From Spirochaetales bacterium (GTDB lineage Bacteria; Spirochaetota; Spirochaetia; Sphaerochaetales; Sphaerochaetaceae): DNA of 5,224 bases. Within the stretch, counting starts at the first letter, position 1, and each line of letters opens with the position of its first letter. The DNA lies in assembly GCA_017614625.1 (NCBI GenBank), contig JAGABK010000047.1, forward strand, positions 1-5,224. Reading direction: 5' to 3'. Positions 1 to 4,843 of the stretch are shown here, piece after piece. The notes beneath the pieces were generated by a model that did not search any database, was not told the origin of the DNA, and saw only the letters and a program-made list of their open reading frames with translations. The translations under genes and the position numbers were made by a program.

Positions 1-1087
1 GCCTGTTGTAGTACATGTAGAATCTCCAGACGTCTGCAGGGATCCCTGTCTCCTGGACATCGTTCCCGAAGACCCCTATCCCCTTGCTCTTGGAGAACTT
101 GCCACCCTCGTAGTTCAGATACTCGGTCGAGCTCATGTGATGCAGCATGGTCCAGTTCTGGCCAGTGGCGAGCTGGGTTGCGGGGAAGACGACGGTGTGG
201 AACGGGATGTTGTCCTTTCCGATGAACTGGAAGAGATCCGTGTTCTCGGGATCGAACCACCATTTTCTCCACTCGTCCGTCAGGTTGGCTGTGATCGATA
301 CGTAACCGATCGGTGCATCGAACCAGACGTAGAAGACCTTGTTCTCGTAGCCCGGCTTGGGAACCGGGATTCCCCACTTGAGGTCGCGCGTGATGCAGCG
401 CTCCTTCAGACCGTCGCGCAGCCAGCTCTTGGTGACCTGGATGGCGTTCTTGGCCCAGAAGCCCTTCTCCGACGTCTCGTCGATCCACTTCTCAAGCTGA
501 GGCAGAATCCTGGGCAGGTCCAGATACAGGTGCTTCGTCTTGCGGATGACAGGCGTGGTGCCGCAGACCATGCAGCGCGGGTTGATCAGCTCGGTCGGGT
601 CCAGCAGGGTCTGGCAGCTGTCGCACTGGTCCCCTCTTGCGTCCGGGCTGCCGCAGTGCGGGCAGGTGCCCTCGACGAAGCGGTCGGCCAAAAAGCGGTC
701 GCACTTGGGGCAGTAGAGCTGCTCGGTCTCCTTCTCCGTGATGAAGCCGTTCTCGTCGCAGCGGCGGAAGATGTCCTGGACGATCTCCGTCTGCTTCTGC
801 GTGGAGGTCCTTCCGAAGTAGTCGAACTGTATGTCGAACCACTTGTATATGTCGCGGTGGATGGCGTGGAAACGGTCGCACAGCTCCCTGGGGCTCACGC
901 CTTCCTTGGCGGCCCTGGTCTCCGTGGCGGTTCCGTACTCGTCGGTTCCGCAGATGTACATGGTCTCATAGCCGCGGAGGCGGCAGAAACGGGCGAAGAC
1001 ATCCGCCGAGAGGACCTGAGTGAGGTTCCCCAGATGCGGGATGTTGTTGACGTACGGCAACGCGCATGTTATCAGTCTTTTCTTCAT
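1..1087 (-). CDS. metG: Methionyl-tRNA synthetase, N-terminal part (cut by left edge)
   Basis: Class I aminoacyl-tRNA synthetase that charges tRNA-Met in the cytoplasm. Seen: translation of the minus strand from ATG at 1087 stays open for 362 residues to the window edge. The HIGH-type motif is HLGN at residues 18-21 within ALPYVNNIPHLGN, GTDEYG lies at 47-52, and the KMSKS-type loop is KFSKS at 330-334. Four CxxC pairs (126-129, 142-145, 155-158, 172-175) give a two-zinc-knuckle connective domain. FIGKDNIPFH at 289-297 is the usual active-site strand region. The anticodon-binding domain and any C-terminal tRNA-binding domain lie beyond the edge. The start is chosen because KKRLITCALPYVNN is where this family begins; no Shine-Dalgarno precedes it. 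The sequence style (PYVNN, RFLADRFVEG, ARGDQCD) resembles cytosolic eukaryotic and archaeal enzymes, a type known in spirochaetes. A long open frame on the opposite strand is a codon-bias shadow. Identification is very secure. Confidence 0.97.
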   Translation of the reverse strand, partial: MKKRLITCALPYVNNIPHLGNLTQVLSADVFARFCRLRGYETMYICGTDEYGTATETRAAKEGVSPRELCDRFHAIHRDIYKWFDIQFDYFGRTSTQKQTEIVQDIFRRCDENGFITEKETEQLYCPKCDRFLADRFVEGTCPHCGSPDARGDQCDSCQTLLDPTELINPRCMVCGTTPVIRKTKHLYLDLPRILPQLEKWIDETSEKGFWAKNAIQVTKSWLRDGLKERCITRDLKWGIPVPKPGYENKVFYVWFDAPIGYVSITANLTDEWRKWWFDPENTDLFQFIGKDNIPFHTVVFPATQLATGQNWTMLHHMSSTEYLNYEGGKFSKSKGIGVFGNDVQETGIPADVWRFYMYYNR

Positions 1088-1095
1088 AGCTAGAT

Positions 1096-1124
1096 ATGAT
1101 AATGAAAGCGGGCCGTTTCTTCAA
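1096..1124 (-). promoter_or_regulatory. Candidate metG promoter, possibly giving a leaderless mRNA
   Basis: On the minus strand, TTGAAG (1119-1124) is followed by 17 nt and TATCAT (1096-1101), with four and five matches to the sigma-70 hexamers. Only 8 nt separate the -10 box from the metG ATG, so transcription would begin at or within a couple of bases of the start codon. This agrees with the absence of any Shine-Dalgarno sequence before metG. The -35 box lies in the loop and stem of the hairpin at 1108-1132. Assignment is from spacing and match only. Confidence 0.4.
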
Positions 1125-1132
1125 CGGCCCGC
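1108..1132 (-). terminator. Strong hairpin after hflC, probable terminator
   Basis: Perfect 10-bp stem GCGGGCCGTT / AACGGCCCGC with a 5-nt loop (GAAGA on the minus strand). It is followed in the minus direction by TTTCATTATCA, a weak U-rich run. It begins 43 nt after the hflC stop and ends 20 nt before metG. A smaller 5-bp stem (GGCGC/GCGCC, 1145-1159) lies between it and hflC. The placement fits the end of hflKC transcription, but the poor U-tract makes termination efficiency uncertain. Read on the plus strand it has no T-run. Confidence 0.6.
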
Positions 1133-1175
1133 GTGATATGCTCCGGCGCAGTGCGCGCCTGTCTCAATGCACGGC

Positions 1176-2144
1176 TCAGTACATCAGGTCGAAGTAGCTG
1201 AGGTCCGTGGAAAGGATCTTGTCCATGGAGGGGACTGTCGTCTTGTAGGACTCGAGCGTCCTCCACAGCTCGAAGAACTTCGGATCTGCCTCGTAGGCCT
1301 CGGCGTAGATCCTGGTGGCCTCGGCGTCCGCCACACCCTTGATCCTTTCGGCCTCGGCGTAGGCGCTGGAGAGGATGGCCATCTGCTCGCTGGTGGTCTT
1401 TCCTTCCCACTGGGCAAGCTGTCCGCGTCCGTAGGACCTGTAGGCCTCGGCAATCTGGTTCCTTTCCTTGATCATCCTCTGGTAGACGCTCTCGGTGAGG
1501 TCGTCGGAGTACTTGATCTGGCGGATGATGACGTCGATCAGCGTGATTCCGTACTCCTCCGTGTAGGGGCTGGCAAGGTCGAGCATCCTGTCGGACAGGC
1601 CCTGGCGGCCGACCTTGATGGACTCCTGCTGCGTGCTGGAGACCGTGAGCGACCTAAGGCGCTCGGCGGCTTCGAGGTCGTCGATGCTGGAGACCTCCTC
1701 CACCACCGTCATCTGGTTGATGCGGTTGCTGTTGCGGATGGCCTCGTTCAGGTAGTTCTCCGAAATGACCGTCCTGACCGTTGAATCGAGGATGTCATCC
1801 AGCCTGAGCTGGGCGTTCTCGACGGTCTTGACCGTCTCGTAGAACTTCTGCGGGTCGCTGATGATCCAGCGGCTGGTGGGGTCCACGTAGATGAACTGGT
1901 TCTCCTTGGTCGGGATGCGCTGCGCGTCTCCGTCCCAGGAGAGGATCTTCGTCGAATACCTGGTCACGGTGTCCGTGAACGGCATCTTTATCTTCAGACC
2001 CGGCGTGGTCTCGACCTTGACGATCGCTCCGAAGCGGGTCACGACGGCCTGTTCGCCCTCGAAGAGGATGTAGAACGGGCCGAGGATGGCGACTATCAGG
2101 ATGAGGGCCACGATGATTGCAAGCGTGATAAGCGTTTTCTTCAT
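1176..2144 (-). CDS. hflC: HflC, SPFH/prohibitin-family membrane protein
   Basis: Partner of HflK in the HflKC membrane complex, which in E. coli encloses and modulates the FtsH protease. Seen: 322 residues, close to the family norm. One N-terminal membrane segment (about residues 4-28, LITLAIIVALILIVAILG) is followed by the SPFH domain beginning EGEQAVVTRFG (29-39). KILSWDGDAQRIPTK at 66-80 and the stretch at 220-240 (YQRMIKERNQIAEAYRSYGR) are characteristic of HflC. Residues 259-287 form an Ala/Glu-rich helix (AYAEAERIKG, ADAEATRIYAEA) expected to be coiled coil. The tail LSTDLSYFDLMY matches the usual HflC ending. The ATG lies 1 nt after the hflK stop, with AAGGAGGG 8 nt upstream inside the hflK end, so translation is coupled. 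ftsH and hflX are not in the window. Role in this organism is inferred from family. Confidence 0.94.
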   Translation of the reverse strand: MKKTLITLAIIVALILIVAILGPFYILFEGEQAVVTRFGAIVKVETTPGLKIKMPFTDTVTRYSTKILSWDGDAQRIPTKENQFIYVDPTSRWIISDPQKFYETVKTVENAQLRLDDILDSTVRTVISENYLNEAIRNSNRINQMTVVEEVSSIDDLEAAERLRSLTVSSTQQESIKVGRQGLSDRMLDLASPYTEEYGITLIDVIIRQIKYSDDLTESVYQRMIKERNQIAEAYRSYGRGQLAQWEGKTTSEQMAILSSAYAEAERIKGVADAEATRIYAEAYEADPKFFELWRTLESYKTTVPSMDKILSTDLSYFDLMY

Positions 2145-2145
2145 G

Positions 2146-3180
2146 TCAGTTGCCCTCCTTCGTGAGATTCATCATCGGCAGGAAGTTCTCCAGGTTCCTG
2201 TCGACCACCGTCAGGCTGCCCTCTCCGCTCGAGAGGACCTTCTCCATGGTCTCCAGGTAAAGCCTCTGTGCCGTGATCTCGGGACTCTTCCTGTACTCCT
2301 CGAGCACGCTTGAGAACCTGGCCACGTCTCCGTTGGCGGTGTTGACCCTCTCCGACGCGTATCCCTGGGCCTCCTGGATGATCTTGTTGGCCTCACCCTC
2401 GGCTGCGGGAATCACGCGGTTGTAGTTCTCCTTGCCCTCGTTGATGTACTTGTTCATATCCTGGATGGCCTTGTTGACGTCCTCAAACGCATCCTGTACG
2501 TCTCCTGCCGGCGGGACGATGTCCTGAAGCTTGACCGTCAGGATCTTGACTCCCATGCCGTAGCTGTCCAGGGACTTCTGGAGCATCTCCTGGGCCTCGA
2601 CCTCCATGGAGGTTCTCTCGCTCGTCATGATGCTGAGGATCGGAAGGTCTCCGACCAGCTGGTTGATGACGGACCTCGAGAGGTCCCTGATGGTGTTCTC
2701 CTGGTTGTTGATGGTGAACAGCCACTTGTAAGGGTCGTCTATCCTGTACTGCACGATCCACTGGATGTCGACGATGTTGAGGTCTCCCGTGAGCATTGTC
2801 GATTCGGACATGTAGTTCGAATAGTTGTAGGAAGTCGATGATCCGTAAAGATTTCCGCTCTGCGTGGCCCGGTAGCCGAACGACAGCGTCTGGACCGTCT
2901 GGGTCTGGACGTTGTAGCTGGTGTCGACTCCGAAAGGTATCTTGAACTGGAGTCCGGGACCGACCGTCCTGAGGTATTTTCCGAATCTGAGGATGACCGC
3001 CTGCTCCGTCTGGTCTACGACGAAGAAACCGGTCGAAAGCGTAACAATGACCAGAATGATCACGATCGCCAGAATGAGGAGCTTCGGGGTGAAGCGGAAC
3101 TTCCTTGAGGAAGCCCTTCCTCCGCCGCTGTCCTGGGTCTGGTTCTGGTCCTGGCCTGACTGATAGAAGTTGAAAGCCAT
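2146..3180 (-). CDS. hflK: HflK, SPFH/prohibitin-family membrane protein
   Basis: The larger partner of HflC, anchored in the inner membrane and linked in other bacteria to control of FtsH proteolysis. Seen: 344 residues. A short polar Gln/Asn/Gly-rich N-terminus (1-31) precedes a single membrane segment (about 33-53) and an SPFH domain starting VVDQTEQAVILRFG (54-67). MLTGDLNIVDIQWIVQYRI (129-147) and LQDIVPP (218-224) are classical HflK marks. A helical region at 225-285 leads to GDVARFSSVLEEYRKSPEIT and RLYLETMEKVLSS, matching the E. coli HflK C-terminal region. The N-terminal tail is shorter and less Gly-rich than in E. coli. A Ser/Tyr/Asn-rich insert (about 105-126) sits before MLTGD. 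The start is supported by GGAGG 4 nt upstream. It is first in the hflKC unit, with its own candidate promoter 56 bp after the LacI-type gene. Confidence 0.95.
   Translation of the reverse strand: MAFNFYQSGQDQNQTQDSGGGRASSRKFRFTPKLLILAIVIILVIVTLSTGFFVVDQTEQAVILRFGKYLRTVGPGLQFKIPFGVDTSYNVQTQTVQTLSFGYRATQSGNLYGSSTSYNYSNYMSESTMLTGDLNIVDIQWIVQYRIDDPYKWLFTINNQENTIRDLSRSVINQLVGDLPILSIMTSERTSMEVEAQEMLQKSLDSYGMGVKILTVKLQDIVPPAGDVQDAFEDVNKAIQDMNKYINEGKENYNRVIPAAEGEANKIIQEAQGYASERVNTANGDVARFSSVLEEYRKSPEITAQRLYLETMEKVLSSGEGSLTVVDRNLENFLPMMNLTKEGN
2153..2160 (-). promoter_or_regulatory. Shine-Dalgarno for hflC inside the hflK end
   Basis: AAGGAGGG on the minus strand, 8 nt before the hflC ATG. It is formed by the last sense codons of hflK (Lys-Glu-Gly). 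It fixes the hflC start and supports coupled translation across the TGA-C-ATG junction. Confidence 0.85.
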
Positions 3181-3193
3181 CTTGCCTCCCTGT

Positions 3194-3219
3194 GTTTGTC
3201 TATAAATATAACGACAAAC
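3194..3219. promoter_or_regulatory. 7-bp-arm inverted repeat over the hflK promoter (candidate operator)
   Basis: Perfect arms GTTTGTC (3194-3200) and GACAAAC (3213-3219) flank a 12-bp A/T-rich core. The core contains the candidate -10 box of hflK, and the proximal arm covers the predicted start of transcription. Because transcription should begin inside the dyad, a protein-binding site is more likely than an RNA hairpin. The binding protein is unknown. The arms do not match the palindrome before the LacI-type gene. Confidence 0.45.
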
Positions 3220-3233
3220 GGCCTGGAGGACAA
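3205..3233 (-). promoter_or_regulatory. Candidate sigma-70 promoter of hflKC
   Basis: Minus strand TTGTCC (3228-3233), 17-nt spacer, TATATT (3205-3210): four and five matches to consensus. The -35 box begins 2 nt after the stop codon of the LacI-type gene. The predicted leader is about 17 nt and holds AGGGAGG (3185-3191), with core GGAGG ending 4 nt before the hflK ATG. Readthrough from the upstream regulator gene is also possible, since I see no terminator between them. Confidence 0.5.
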
Positions 3234-3235
3234 CT

Positions 3236-3832
3236 TCAGGCGTTCAGTGAGATGAATCCGTAGGCGTCGTTGGGCGTGGAGACATCGATCTCCTTGCCAT
3301 CGATGGCGTCGAACATGAGGTTCACGCAGACGGCCGCGTTGGCCCTCCTCTTCTTCGTGCGCTCCTCCTCCGTGTCTCCCGTGACATTGAGGTTGATGCC
3401 GATGATGGGGATGCGCCTCTTTCTGATGACCGACATGAAGGACTCGTCCAGCTTGATGGGGCAGAAGACTATGAAGGCGTCCACCGCGCAGGTCCTTGCG
3501 AAGAACTGGTCGTCCATCCTCTGCTCGGAGATGAAGGATAGCATGAAGTCCCTGGCCGCGCACTGCTTGTACAGCTCCAGCGTGGCTCCGGTCCAGATCG
3601 GGAAGCTTTTCATTCCATCGATGTTGGGGATGAAGAGGCAGATGTTCTTGTACCGCTCGTCGTCCGACAGCTGGGACGAGCCCTTGTAGCCCATCTCGTC
3701 GGCGCATTTCATGATCCGCTCGACGGTCTCGGGGGAGATCCTGTTGGGCCAGTTGAAGGCGAAGGAGACCGTGGTCTTGGAGTATCCGGTCTTCTCGGCG
3801 ATATCAGATATCGTGACTTTCTTTTTGCGCAT
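3236..3832 (-). CDS. Shortened LacI-family transcriptional regulator
   Basis: DNA-binding regulator of the LacI/GalR family, 198 residues against the usual 330-350. Seen: an N-terminal helix-turn-helix, VTISDIAEKTGYSKTTVSFAFN (6-27), then the third helix (SPETVERIMKCADEMGY, 33-49). IPIIGIN (141-147) closes the first half of the effector domain, which runs from about NICLFIPN (63-70). A charged stretch (TEEERTKKRR, 154-163) follows, then NLMFDAIDGKEID (171-183) and a final strand that resembles the extreme C-terminus of full-length LacI proteins. The bulk of the C-subdomain is missing. The hinge lacks the usual Pro-Asn and the lever leucine (KGSSQLSDDERY, 50-61), and the normally conserved Arg after VS in helix 2 is Phe24. 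No LacI remnant follows; the hflK promoter starts at once. The start is set by GAGGG 6 nt upstream; an ATG at 3880 lies upstream of the likely transcription start and is rejected. Target and ligand are unknown; autoregulation is likely. Confidence 0.85.
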   Translation of the reverse strand: MRKKKVTISDIAEKTGYSKTTVSFAFNWPNRISPETVERIMKCADEMGYKGSSQLSDDERYKNICLFIPNIDGMKSFPIWTGATLELYKQCAARDFMLSFISEQRMDDQFFARTCAVDAFIVFCPIKLDESFMSVIRKRRIPIIGINLNVTGDTEEERTKKRRANAAVCVNLMFDAIDGKEIDVSTPNDAYGFISLNA

Positions 3833-3838
3833 GTGTTT

Positions 3839-3843
3839 CCCTC
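3839..3843 (-). promoter_or_regulatory. Shine-Dalgarno deciding the LacI-type start
   Basis: GAGGG on the minus strand, 6 nt before the ATG at 3832. No comparable site precedes the in-frame ATG at 3880, which sits in the promoter spacer, and the helix-turn-helix begins properly from 3832. Confidence 0.7.
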
Positions 3844-3849
3844 GTAAAT

Positions 3850-3868
3850 CAACTAAACAGTTTAGTTG
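3850..3868. promoter_or_regulatory. Perfect 19-bp palindrome, presumed autoregulatory operator
   Basis: CAACTAAAC-A-GTTTAGTTG: two perfect 9-bp arms around a single central base. It overlaps the -10 box and predicted start of the promoter for the LacI-type gene, 18 bp before its start codon. Location directly upstream of a regulator gene and perfect dyad symmetry make it the likely binding site of that regulator. Unlike typical LacI-family operators it has an odd centre and no central CpG. Confidence 0.7.
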
Positions 3869-3887
3869 GACGTGTGGCACTTGTCAA
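3859..3887 (-). promoter_or_regulatory. Sigma-70 promoter of the LacI-type gene
   Basis: Minus strand TTGACA (3882-3887), a perfect -35, then 17 nt, then TAAACT (3859-3864), four of six. The -10 box lies within the 19-bp palindrome, so a bound repressor would block polymerase. The predicted start of transcription is near 3852, leaving a leader of about 20 nt. Confidence 0.65.
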
Positions 3888-3915
3888 TTATTATTCGCCG
3901 GCCGTGCATAATAAT
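3887..3915. repeat. 8-bp-arm inverted repeat beside the LacI-type promoter
   Basis: ATTATTAT (3887-3894) and ATAATAAT (3908-3915) are perfect arms around a GC-rich 13-nt core that itself contains GCCGGC. The repeat abuts the -35 box of the LacI-type gene. It could act as an A/T-rich UP element or a second regulator site. It also lies downstream of the lipoprotein gene, but lacks a terminator form because the stem is A/T only. Confidence 0.4.
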
Positions 3916-3940
3916 CCGGAAAATTTCACATTAAGGCTGT

Positions 3941-4414
3941 TCAGATGGTATAAACAGTCAGAAGTGCGTCCGCAAAACCGTCTCCGGAGCGCTGGACCAG
4001 GGTCATCCCCTGCCCCTTTATGGCGTCATCGACATATAGCGAGACTATCAGTGTGCAGCTGTCGGAGGGTCCGATGTCGGCCTTGTCGTAGCGGACGGTG
4101 AACTGCACGGGGAAGTTCAGGATGTTCCGGATGCGCTGGTGGGAGACCTCGGTGACAAGACCCGTGGTGGCGTCGGTGCGCAGGAGGGAGATGTCCAGGA
4201 TGTCGGTCGATGTCGGGAAGTAGAAGCCGGCCCCGTAGTTCACGGTGCCCATGAGAAGGCCTGTTTCAGTGGTCGTCTCTGTGGCGCGAGAGAGGCTGAA
4301 GCGGGTCGCGTTGCCCTGCATGGCGGCGGTGGCGCATGAGATGAGCATGCATGTCAGGCAGACTGCTGCCGCGACGATCCTCAGGACAAGTTCCGGACGG
4401 CGGGGCCTTTTCAT
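3941..4414 (-). CDS. Small lipoprotein, YbaY/YscW-like
   Basis: Predicted envelope lipoprotein of 157 residues. Seen: a basic N-terminus (MKRPRRPE), a hydrophobic stretch (9-25), and a lipobox L24-I25-S26-C27, so Cys27 would be lipidated after signal peptidase II cleavage. The mature part, about 130 residues, is predicted beta-rich. GLLMGTVNY (52-60), LDISLL (73-78), FPVQFTVRYDKADIGP (101-116) and SLYVDD (125-130) follow the layout of the YbaY/YscW lipoprotein family, in which a GTV-Y strand and a P-F-x-YD strand are typical; members include pilotin-like proteins and proteins of unknown function. The family assignment is from memory of pattern and could be wrong. It starts 3 nt after the arsR stop, with GGAGG 8 nt upstream, so it is translated with arsR and probably under its control. 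The residue after Cys27 is Ala, which does not suggest inner-membrane retention by E. coli rules. Confidence 0.75.
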   Translation of the reverse strand: MKRPRRPELVLRIVAAAVCLTCMLISCATAAMQGNATRFSLSRATETTTETGLLMGTVNYGAGFYFPTSTDILDISLLRTDATTGLVTEVSHQRIRNILNFPVQFTVRYDKADIGPSDSCTLIVSLYVDDAIKGQGMTLVQRSGDGFADALLTVYTI

Positions 4415-4417
4415 GGA

Positions 4418-4735
4418 TCAGGCCTCCGGGCCGATGGTCTCCTCGTAGTGCTCGGTTCCGAGTGCGAGGATTTTCGAGATGTGTTCGTCGTTGAGCGAGT
4501 AGATGACGTTCTTGCCGTCCTTCCTCCAGCGCACAAGGCGCGAGACGCGCAGGAGCTTCAGGTGCTGGCTTGCGACCGACTGGGAGATGCCCAGGCTGGT
4601 GGAGATGGTGTTGACGTTGGCCTCCCCCTGGTCCAGGAGGAACAGGATGCGTAGGCGCGTCGTGTCGCCGAAAACCTTGAAGAAATCGGCGATGTCGGTC
4701 ACTTCTTCTTCGGGTGGAAGGATTTCAAGGTCCAT
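4418..4735 (-). CDS. ArsR/SmtB-family repressor with alpha-5 zinc-site signature
   Basis: Small dimeric winged-helix repressor, 105 residues, of the ArsR/SmtB family whose members leave DNA on binding a metal or other signal. Seen: FFKVFGDTTRLRILFLL (18-34) is the family's core helix. The recognition region is ISTSLGISQSVASQHLKLL (44-62) and the wing is VRWRKDGKNVIYSLND (68-83). In the last helix Asp83, His85, His96 and Glu99 have exactly the D-x-H-x10-H-x2-E spacing of the SmtB alpha-5 zinc site (Asp104, His106, His117, Glu120). There is no cysteine in the protein, so the alpha-3 CxC site used by arsenic and cadmium sensors is absent. Zinc or cobalt sensing is therefore the best inference. 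The start at 4735 is set by AGGAG 7 nt upstream; an in-frame ATG at 4771 overlaps the -10 region and lacks a ribosome site. It is first in a two-gene unit with the lipoprotein gene. Confidence 0.9.
   Translation of the reverse strand: MDLEILPPEEEVTDIADFFKVFGDTTRLRILFLLDQGEANVNTISTSLGISQSVASQHLKLLRVSRLVRWRKDGKNVIYSLNDEHISKILALGTEHYEETIGPEA
4423..4427 (-). promoter_or_regulatory. Shine-Dalgarno for the lipoprotein gene, inside the arsR end
   Basis: GGAGG on the minus strand, 8 nt before the ATG at 4414 and within the last codons of arsR. It supports coupled translation of the two genes. Confidence 0.7.
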
Positions 4736-4742
4736 GCAGTCT

Positions 4743-4747
4743 CTCCT
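4743..4747 (-). promoter_or_regulatory. Shine-Dalgarno deciding the arsR start
   Basis: AGGAG on the minus strand, 7 nt before the ATG at 4735. It lies between the two possible starts and so selects the shorter protein, which begins MDLEILPPEE. Confidence 0.75.
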
Positions 4748-4775
4748 GTGGTTATGGTCGGGGTAACCCAAGCAT

Positions 4776-4804
4776 ATTATAGGGTAAAAACAGTTGTCTG
4801 AAAA
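4776..4804 (-). promoter_or_regulatory. Promoter of the arsR-lipoprotein unit
   Basis: Minus strand TTTTCA (4799-4804), 17 nt, TATAAT (4776-4781), a perfect -10. GGGT/ACCC elements flank the -10 box (4782-4785 and 4766-4769, plus-strand GGGT and ACCC), with a further GGGT at 4761-4764, forming small dyads that a repressor could use. No classical 12-2-12 SmtB-type operator is obvious. Confidence 0.55.
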
Positions 4805-4822
4805 GTTAAATCAAGTTACGCT
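4794..4822 (+). promoter_or_regulatory. Weak candidate promoter of the dehydrogenase gene
   Basis: TTGTCT (4794-4799), 17 nt, TACGCT (4817-4822). The -10 box is poor (three of six). The -35 box overlaps that of the divergent arsR promoter. Two AAGTTA direct repeats (4803-4808 and 4813-4818), spaced by 10 bp, lie between the boxes. Tentative. Confidence 0.3.
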
Positions 4823-4843
4823 GAATACGAACCGGAGGGGCTT

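Noticed and set aside
137..1093. Long plus-strand open frame of 318 codons opposite metG
   Set aside because: It lies wholly antisense to a certain MetRS and has the Val/Leu/Gly/Asp-rich make-up of a GC-codon shadow, with no recognisable domain.
1167..1784. Plus-strand open frame of 205 codons opposite hflC
   Set aside because: Antisense shadow of a well-supported gene; no ribosome site or recognisable domain.
3060..3707. Minus-strand open frame of 215 codons across the LacI-type gene and hflK start
   Set aside because: It is out of frame with two recognised genes, rich in Arg and His as expected for a shifted frame, and spans a promoter region.
3833..3880. Longer start for the LacI-type protein at 3880
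   Set aside because: The extra codons cover the promoter spacer and palindrome, lie upstream of the likely transcription start, and have no Shine-Dalgarno.
3935..3957. Small stem (CTGTT/AACAG) at the lipoprotein stop codon as a terminator
   Set aside because: Only 5 bp with a loop over 10 nt and no T-run on the minus strand.
4736..4771. Longer start for the ArsR protein at 4771
   Set aside because: The ATG sits beside the perfect TATAAT box, around the expected transcription start, without a ribosome site; the ATG at 4735 has AGGAG 7 nt upstream.
4788..4795. AAACAGTT before arsR and TAAACAGT at 3951-3958 as extra half-operators of the LacI-type regulator
   Set aside because: Eight-base matches to part of a 19-bp palindrome are expected by chance once or so in a window of this size on two strands, and neither has a second arm.
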